From contig NZ_LN929896.1 in the NCBI RefSeq assembly GCF_001493375.1, forward strand, positions 1 through 64,000: DNA of 64,000 nt, given 5' to 3'. Under the pieces are notes generated by a model. The model was given only the letters and a program-made list of their open reading frames with translations. It ran no database searches and was not told where the DNA came from. Made by a program: the position numbers and the translations under genes. Positions 58,649 to 64,000 of this stretch are shown piece after piece; positions within the stretch are counted from its first letter, which is position 1, and each line of letters opens with the position of its first letter. This stretch comes from Streptomyces specialis (GTDB lineage: Bacteria; Actinomycetota; Actinomycetes; Streptomycetales; Streptomycetaceae).

Positions 58649-59907
58649 CAGTTGCCTCCCATCCCCAGCAGGTCACCCATCCCGGAGGAACCGGAGTCGG
58701 AGCCGGAGTCCCCGCCGGTGCCGGGCAGGCCCAGGGCGCCCGGCAGCTCGCCGCCGCCGCCCGCCCGCAGCGAGCCGGGGACAGCCGGGTCGGGCACGCC
58801 GCCGCCGTACGGGGCGTTCTGGGAGCCGCGGACGTTCTGGCCGCTGCTGGGCGATGCGGTGCATGACGCCTCAGTGTTCAACGGCGCGGACGACGTGTCC
58901 AGACCGTTGCGGTACGTCGTCCCGCCGTAACCCTGGGTGCAGGGCAGCGGCTGGAAGAACGTGACGGCCATGCCCGCGTTGACACCGTTGGGCGTGACCG
59001 CGGTCGAACCGGCGGCCACCACGCGCGGCGCCTGGACGAGGAGCTGCTCGAAGCCGTTCTGCCGGGTCACCATCAGGTCGGAGGTGGTCAGCAGGTTCGC
59101 GACGAGCACGCTCAGGCCGGGGTCGACGTCCCGCAGCAGGCCGGAGACCTGCGCGGCGGCGCCGGGGGCGGCCTCGATGACGTTCCGCAGGTCGCTGTCG
59201 GAGTCCGCGAGCTGGGCGCTCAGTTCGGCGGCCCCGGCGGCGAACTCGCGCAGCGCGTCACCCTGTTCGGCCTGCGTCGCCAGGACGGTCTGGGAGTCCA
59301 CGACGAGTTCCACGGTCTCCGGCAGGGCCTCGTCGGCGGCCTGCACGAACTCGTGCTCGGCGTCCAGCATGTCGCCGAGGTTCTCGCCCTGGCCCTCCAG
59401 CGCGGTGCCCAGCTCGTCCATGACGGTCCGAAGCGAGTCCAGCGGCACGGACTCCACCATGTCGTTGAGACTGCTGAGCATGTCGGTGACGGGCGCCGGG
59501 GTCTCGGTGTCGCCGACCGGGATGACCGTGTCGCTGTCGATGTACGGCGCGCTGTCGGTGCGCGGGCGCAGGTCGAGGTACTGCTCGCCGATGGCGGACA
59601 GGCTGGCGACCGTGGCCGTCGAGTCGGCGGGGATGTCGGGGGCCGACTTGTTGATGCGGACGGTGGCCTCGACGCCGTCCTCGGTCAGCTCGATGGAACC
59701 GATCCGCCCCACGGACACGCCCCGGTAGGTGACGTCCGCGTTGGGGTAGAGGCCGCCGGTCTCGGCGAGTTCGACCTTCATCTCGAAGTAGTCGCGGATG
59801 CCGACGTACCGGCCGACGTCGGCGTAGTTGACGCCGAGGTAGCCGCAGGCGACGGCGCCGATCACCAGGAACGCGACGATCTTCAGGCGGATTGCGAGTG
59901 TGAGCAT
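58648..59907 (-). CDS. mceF: Mce family protein (MceF)
   Basis: A 419-residue MCE protein, last of the six lipid-transfer subunits. An N-terminal helix (LKIVAFLVIGAVACGYLGVNY) precedes the MCE domain (KVELAETGGLYPNADVTYRGVSVGRIGSIELTEDGVEATVRI), a long helical tail and a low-complexity Gly/Ser C-terminus (GGDSGSDSGSSGMGD). MceA-F form a hexameric needle that carries lipids or steroids to the YrbE permeases. Overlaps mceE by one base. Confidence 0.9.
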   Translation of the reverse strand: MLTLAIRLKIVAFLVIGAVACGYLGVNYADVGRYVGIRDYFEMKVELAETGGLYPNADVTYRGVSVGRIGSIELTEDGVEATVRINKSAPDIPADSTATVASLSAIGEQYLDLRPRTDSAPYIDSDTVIPVGDTETPAPVTDMLSSLNDMVESVPLDSLRTVMDELGTALEGQGENLGDMLDAEHEFVQAADEALPETVELVVDSQTVLATQAEQGDALREFAAGAAELSAQLADSDSDLRNVIEAAPGAAAQVSGLLRDVDPGLSVLVANLLTTSDLMVTRQNGFEQLLVQAPRVVAAGSTAVTPNGVNAGMAVTFFQPLPCTQGYGGTTYRNGLDTSSAPLNTEASCTASPSSGQNVRGSQNAPYGGGVPDPAVPGSLRAGGGGELPGALGLPGTGGDSGSDSGSSGMGDLLGMGGN

Positions 59908-60983
59908 CAGTCATCCCCTCCCACGGAGGGCAGGGGCAGCGAGCTGCTGCGCGTGCTGGAGCCGACCGGCGGCACGATCTCCGTGCCGGGCTCGGCCGCG
60001 AGGGTCAGGTAGGCGTTGAGGTAGTCGCCCCGGATACCGTTCATGACCTCGTCGGTGAACGGGTAGGTGGCGAGCACTTCGAGGGATTCCGGCAGGGCCT
60101 GGCCGGCGTCGGCCAGGTTCCGCAGGGTCGGCGCGAGGGCCTCCAGGTCGGCGACGATGTCGTCGGCGCTCTGGTTGATGGTGTCGATGGCGACGTCCCC
60201 GAGCTGGTCGAGGGAGTCGAGCATGGTCATCAGCGATTCCCGCTGCTCCGCGAGGACTTCCAGGCCGGGGGCCAGGTTCTCCAGGGCGTCCCCGATGGCC
60301 TGGTCCCGCGCGGCGAGGGTGGAGGTGAGCCGGTCCATGCCGTGCAGCGCGTCGGTGATGTCCTCGCGGTGCTCGTCCAGGTTGCCGATGAAGACGTCGA
60401 GCTGGTCCAGCACCGAGCGGGTCTCGTCCTCGTTGCCCTCCAGCGCGTTGTTGAGTTCCTCGCTGATGGTCTGGATCTGGTCGACGCCACCGCCGTTGAG
60501 GACAAGGGACAGCGCCCCGAAGACCTCCTCCACCTCGGCGTTCCGGTTGGTGTTGGCGACGGGGATCACGGCGCCGTTCTCCAGGCTGCCCTCGGCCTCC
60601 TCGGGCGAGGAGAGCTGGACGAACTTCTCGCCGAGCAGGCTCGCCTGCTCGACCGAGGCGAAGGCGTTCGCGGGCAGCTCGATGTCGCCGTTGACCTCCA
60701 TGGTGACCAGGGCGTTCCAGCCGTCGTCGGAGATGCCGATCTCGGTGACCCGGCCCACGGCCACGTCGTTGACCTTGACCGTCGAGTGCGGCACGAGGCT
60801 GAGCACGTCCTCGAACTCGGCGGTGATGGTGTACGGGTGGCTGCCGAGGTCGGCGCCGCCGGGCAGCGGCAGGTCCGCCACCGTCGGCAGCTCCGACAGG
60901 TTCACGCTGGACGCCGTGACGACGACGATCACCGCGAGGCCGACCGCGCCGGCCCCGGCGGCTATCCGTGGTCCGCGCTTCAC
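59907..60983 (-). CDS. mceE: Mce family protein (MceE)
   Basis: A 358-residue MCE protein. The MceE signature is ELPTVADLPLPGGADLGSHPYTITAEFEDVLSLVPHSTVKVNDVAVGRVTEIGI. Mycobacterial MceE proteins are lipoproteins; here the N-terminal helix VGLAVIVVVTASSVNLS lacks a lipobox Cys, so it should stay as a plain membrane anchor. Helical tail from ~residue 150. GTG 60983 overlaps mceD. Confidence 0.9.
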   Translation of the reverse strand: MKRGPRIAAGAGAVGLAVIVVVTASSVNLSELPTVADLPLPGGADLGSHPYTITAEFEDVLSLVPHSTVKVNDVAVGRVTEIGISDDGWNALVTMEVNGDIELPANAFASVEQASLLGEKFVQLSSPEEAEGSLENGAVIPVANTNRNAEVEEVFGALSLVLNGGGVDQIQTISEELNNALEGNEDETRSVLDQLDVFIGNLDEHREDITDALHGMDRLTSTLAARDQAIGDALENLAPGLEVLAEQRESLMTMLDSLDQLGDVAIDTINQSADDIVADLEALAPTLRNLADAGQALPESLEVLATYPFTDEVMNGIRGDYLNAYLTLAAEPGTEIVPPVGSSTRSSSLPLPSVGGDD

Positions 60984-62041
60984 TGGCCGGTCCCCTCGTC
61001 GAAGCGGTAGACCGAGCCCTCCGCGGCCAGCGGGACGAACTGCGTCTGCGCGGAGTTGGTGACCGGGATCATGCTCACCTCGTTGAGGTTGGCACGCGTG
61101 TCGAACGTGCCGGTGCTCGGGTTGTAGGCGTTGAGGACGTTGTCCAGGGCCAGCGGCGCGGTGTCCATCATCTCGGCCAGCGACGCGCGCTGGTCCACGA
61201 GGGTCTGGGTGACCGCGGCGAGGTCGTTGACGTTGGCGGCCAGCGCCTCACGGTTGTCGCCGATGAACGTCTCGACCTGGCCGAGGGCGGTGCCGAGCAG
61301 TTCCAGGGACTGGCCCAGCTCGTCGCTGTCCTCGGCGAGGAAGCCGGCGACCTCGGCGAGCTGCTGCTCCGCCTGCTGGACGCCGTCGTCGTTCTCGCTG
61401 AGCATGCTGGTGAACTGCTGGAGGTTCACGATGGTGCCGAACAGGTCGTCGCTGCTGTCGGCCAGGGTGCCGGCCGCGGCGCCGAACTGCTCGATGGTCG
61501 AGCCCAGGGCCTGACCGTTGCCCACCAGGTTCTCGGCGCCGACGTCCAGCATGTCGGACAGCGCGCCGTTCTGGTTGGCGCCCTCGGGGCCGAGGGCGTC
61601 GCTGAGGGACGTGAGGCTCTCGTACAGGTCGTCCACCTCGAGCGGCACGGCGGTCCGCTCCAGGGGGATGACGGCCCGGTTCTCGATCTCCGCGCCCTCG
61701 GTGTAGGCCGGGGTGAGCTGGATGTACCGGTCGGCGACGATGCTCGGGTAGATGACCAGCGCCTCGGCGTCCGCCGGGATCTTCACCCCGTCGTCGACGC
61801 GGAGCTGGACCCGGACCTGGGTGCCTTCCGGCTCCACGGCCTGCACCGAGCCGACCTTGACGCCCAGCACGCGGACGTCGGAGCCCTCGTGGACGCCGAC
61901 GGCCCGGTCGAAGAAGGCCGTGATCGTCTTGCCGCCCCCGCCGCCGATGCTGATCAGGCCGGTGCCCCAGCCCAGCAGGAACGCCAGCACGATGCCCACC
62001 AGGGGTATCACGACGCGCTTGCGCTTGAAGAACGTCATCAT
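60980..62041 (-). CDS. mceD: Mce family protein (MceD)
   Basis: A 353-residue MCE protein. Anchor VVIPLVGIVLAFLLGWGTGL, then the MCE domain KTITAFFDRAVGVHEGSDVRVLGVKVGSVQAVEPEGTQVRVQLRV and SIVADRYIQLTPAYTEG, followed by a helical rod. ATGATG start at 62041 overlaps the mceC stop by 4 bp. Confidence 0.9.
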   Translation of the reverse strand: MMTFFKRKRVVIPLVGIVLAFLLGWGTGLISIGGGGGKTITAFFDRAVGVHEGSDVRVLGVKVGSVQAVEPEGTQVRVQLRVDDGVKIPADAEALVIYPSIVADRYIQLTPAYTEGAEIENRAVIPLERTAVPLEVDDLYESLTSLSDALGPEGANQNGALSDMLDVGAENLVGNGQALGSTIEQFGAAAGTLADSSDDLFGTIVNLQQFTSMLSENDDGVQQAEQQLAEVAGFLAEDSDELGQSLELLGTALGQVETFIGDNREALAANVNDLAAVTQTLVDQRASLAEMMDTAPLALDNVLNAYNPSTGTFDTRANLNEVSMIPVTNSAQTQFVPLAAEGSVYRFDEGTGQ

Positions 62042-63105
62042 TGACCGCCTCCGGGCCTGGGCGGCATGCAACCGGACTCGGGTGCGGTGCCGGGGGGCAT
62101 GTAGCTGGACGGCACGAGGCCGCAGGCGTAGATGTCGAGCCACTGGCCGTTGCCGACGGTGTTGCCGACGAGCCGGTAGTACGGGCCGGCCGTGGCCAGC
62201 ACGGCGTCGAGCTGCTCCTGGTTGTCCAGCAGCACGTCGGTGACCTGGTTGAGGGCGTCCAGCGTGGGCTGGATCTGCGCGTTGTTGTCCTCGACGATGC
62301 CGCTGAGGGTCTCGCTGAGCTGCCCGGTGTTGACGAACAGCGCGTGGATGGCGTCGCGCCGCTGCCGGACCTCCTCCAGCAGCACGTTGCCGTCCTGGAT
62401 CAGCGTCTCGAACGCGTCGCTCTGCTCGGCGAGGACCCCGGAGACGACATCGGCGCTCTCCAGGAGGTTCGCCAGCTCGGCGTCGCGGGAGGCGATGGTC
62501 TCCGACAGGGCGGACATGCCCTCCAGGACGTCACCGACCTCGGGCGAGGTGTTCTCGAAGGTGTCCGCGATGGTCGCGAAGCTCTCCGCGATGGCGTCGG
62601 TGTCCAGCTCGCCGACCTGCTCGCCCAACTGCTGGAACGCCTCGGTCACGTCGTACGGCGAGGCGGTCCGGGACGAGGGGATCCGCTCGTCCGGGTCCTG
62701 CTCCTCGGAGCCGAGCGGGTCCAGGGCCAGGTACTTCGAGCCCAGCAGCGTCTTGATGCCGATGGCGACGCGGCTGGAGTCGCCCACCCAGGCGTCCTCG
62801 ACGCGGAAGCTGACCTTCACCCGGTCGCCGTCGAGATCGACACCGGTGACCTCACCGACCCGCACGCCCGCGATCCGCACCTCGTCGCCGGTCCGCAGAC
62901 CGGCGGCCTCGGTGAAGTCCGCGGTGTACTCGGTGCCGCCGCCGATCAGCGGCAGCGAGTCGGCGCGGTAGGCGCCGAGGCAGAGCAGGGCGCACAGCGT
63001 GAGGCCGACGACGCCGACGACCAGCGTGTTCCACTCGTTGAGCGGCTTGATCCGGCCGCGCAGGGCGCCGAAGCGCGGCGGTCGCAGCCGCCTGGTGCCG
63101 CTCAT
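62038..63105 (-). CDS. mceC: Mce family protein (MceC)
   Basis: A 355-residue MCE protein. Anchor TLVVGVVGLTLCALLCLGAY, MCE domain YTADFTEAAGLRTGDEVRIAGVRVGEVTGVDLDGDRVKVSFRV and LLGSKYLALDPLG, then a helical segment, ending with a Pro-rich C-terminus (PGTAPESGCMPPRPGGGQ). ATG 63105 overlaps the mceB stop (ATGA). Confidence 0.9.
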   Translation of the reverse strand: MSGTRRLRPPRFGALRGRIKPLNEWNTLVVGVVGLTLCALLCLGAYRADSLPLIGGGTEYTADFTEAAGLRTGDEVRIAGVRVGEVTGVDLDGDRVKVSFRVEDAWVGDSSRVAIGIKTLLGSKYLALDPLGSEEQDPDERIPSSRTASPYDVTEAFQQLGEQVGELDTDAIAESFATIADTFENTSPEVGDVLEGMSALSETIASRDAELANLLESADVVSGVLAEQSDAFETLIQDGNVLLEEVRQRRDAIHALFVNTGQLSETLSGIVEDNNAQIQPTLDALNQVTDVLLDNQEQLDAVLATAGPYYRLVGNTVGNGQWLDIYACGLVPSSYMPPGTAPESGCMPPRPGGGQ

Positions 63106-64000
63106 GACCGGCACCGCGATTCGGTGATGGGCAGGCCGGTGGGCGGGCTGCTGCCGTCCCAGGTGGACACGCCGGTCACGGTCGCCTCGCAGAGGTAGGC
63201 GTTGAACCACGAGCCGTAGGAGGCGAGCCGGGCGATCGACTCCATCTTCTCGGGCGTGTTCTGGAGGAAGTTCTCCAGGAGCGGGGCGTTCTCCGCGAGG
63301 TTGCCGGAGAGCCGGCCCAACTCGGCGATGTCCTGCCGGAGCGGCTCACGGCTCTCCTCCAGGAGTCCCGCCGTGCTGACGGAGAGGTCGCCCATCGCCT
63401 GGATCGCGTCGCCCAGCGGCTCGCGGTCCGCGGCGAATCCGGAGACCAGCTCCTGCGTCGTGGCAACCAATTCGGTGAAGTCCTCTTCGCGTTCGTTGAG
63501 GGTGTCCAGGACGGTGTTGAGGTTCTCGATCACCTCGCCGATCACCTCGTCCTCGGCCGCCAGGGTCGTGGTGAGCGACCCGACGTGGCTGAGCAGGCTG
63601 GTCATGGTGCCGCCCTCGCCCTGGAGCACCTGGACGATCTCTGCGGCGAGCTGGTTCGTCTCCTCCGGGTCGAGGCCCCGGAACAGCGGCTGGAACCCGT
63701 TGAAGAGCTGCGTCAGGTCCAGCGCGGGCGTGGTGCGTTCCAGCGGGATGGTCTCGCCGGGCTCCATGCTGCTGCCGACCTCGCCGGTGCCCTGCCCGAG
63801 GGAGATGTACCGCTGGCCGACCATGTTGAGGTAGCGGACGGCGGCCGTCGCGGACGACGGCAGCTCGCGGCCCTTCTCCACCGTGAAGGTCACCTCGGCG
63901 TACCGGCGGTCGATGACCTCGATCCCGGTGACCTCCCCGACCTGCACGCCCGCGATGCGGACGCTGTCGCCGTCGGCCAGACCGGTGGTGTCGGTGAAGA
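63102..64000 (-). CDS. mceB: Mce family protein (MceB), N-terminus beyond the window
   Basis: The last ~299 codons of an MCE protein whose start lies past 64000. The visible part begins in the MCE domain (FTDTTGLADGDSVRIAGVQVGEVTGIEVIDRRYAEVTFTV; MVGQRYISLGQGTGE), continues in the helical rod (SLTTTLAAEDEVIGEVIENLNTVLDTLNEREEDF) and ends SWFNAYLCEATVTGV ... SRCRS with two Cys residues that may form a disulfide. Gene order makes it MceB; mceA, yrbE and the ATPase should lie further right. Confidence 0.9.
   Translation of the reverse strand, partial: FTDTTGLADGDSVRIAGVQVGEVTGIEVIDRRYAEVTFTVEKGRELPSSATAAVRYLNMVGQRYISLGQGTGEVGSSMEPGETIPLERTTPALDLTQLFNGFQPLFRGLDPEETNQLAAEIVQVLQGEGGTMTSLLSHVGSLTTTLAAEDEVIGEVIENLNTVLDTLNEREEDFTELVATTQELVSGFAADREPLGDAIQAMGDLSVSTAGLLEESREPLRQDIAELGRLSGNLAENAPLLENFLQNTPEKMESIARLASYGSWFNAYLCEATVTGVSTWDGSSPPTGLPITESRCRS

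Noticed and set aside
1..64000. CRISPR arrays, rRNA, tRNA, integrase or insertion sequences
   Set aside because: I looked for regular repeats, tRNA-like ends and transposase motifs and saw none that could be supported.

Overview
The window is about 73% GC with codon use to match and reads as a draft assembly from a Streptomyces-like actinomycete. Supporting markers are a proteasome beta subunit, an ethylmalonyl-CoA (ccr/meaA) cluster, DUF397 and SCO-type SAM methyltransferases, an Rv2578c-type radical SAM protein, an actinobacterial psd/pssA pair, an mce operon with Mce-associated proteins, and a gene with a rare TTA (bldA-type) codon. No rRNA, tRNA, CRISPR array, transposase or integrase was found.

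The sequence is a chain of genuine segments joined by sequencing-adapter residue. Four blocks (15930-16111, 39301-39403, 51085-51247, 55371-55477) carry recognisable Illumina Nextera/P5/P7 adapter sequence, mostly with T-to-G read-end errors; one even contains an i5 barcode. The first ~70 bases are a poly-C contig edge. Gene order across these blocks needs confirmation. Synteny (ccr cluster to psd/pssA) and an Rhs protein split by one block suggest that at least two of them fill small gaps between true neighbours.

Layout. 1-15.9 kb: HxlR regulator, MBL hydrolase, methyltransferase, small membrane proteins, a DUF5107/TPR protein, CBS protein, an RHH/PIN toxin-antitoxin pair, a three-peptidase operon (M55 D-aminopeptidase, M20, S9), an MmyB-type regulator divergent from a flavodoxin-fold oxidoreductase, an Rv2578c-type radical SAM protein, a lone PqqD/RRE protein and a DUF397 protein. 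16.1-39.3 kb: LtrA; an adenine-nucleotide-flavoured locus (CYTH cyclase, XRE sensor, frameshifted HTH protein, SAHH-like protein with a TTA codon, Nudix) centred on two abutting palindromes; MOSC; a proline-iminopeptidase fossil; barstar-like protein; an orphan second proteasome beta subunit; a broken tandem 3-hydroxyacyl-CoA dehydrogenase; TetR; the ethylmalonyl-CoA operon ccr-meaA-citE-mch-acd; a PucR regulator divergent from an acyl-CoA ligase. 39.4-51.1 kb: psd-pssA, a livKMHGF-type ABC operon, MBL, exonuclease III, GntR, then putative immunity genes and the toxin end of an Rhs protein. 51.2-55.4 kb: the Rhs core. 55.5-64 kb: a WXG-like partner of the Rhs protein and an mce operon (mceB partial, mceC-F and four Mce-associated proteins).

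How genes work together: the ethylmalonyl-CoA genes form one tightly packed operon converting crotonyl-CoA toward glyoxylate and propionyl-CoA units, behind a promoter whose spacer is occupied by a palindrome. The mce operon is a lipid/steroid importer. The Rhs region is a contact-dependent toxin/immunity module whose C-terminal toxin resembles BECR-fold ribonucleases; it and the SAHH/CYTH/Nudix locus are the best candidates for undescribed biology.
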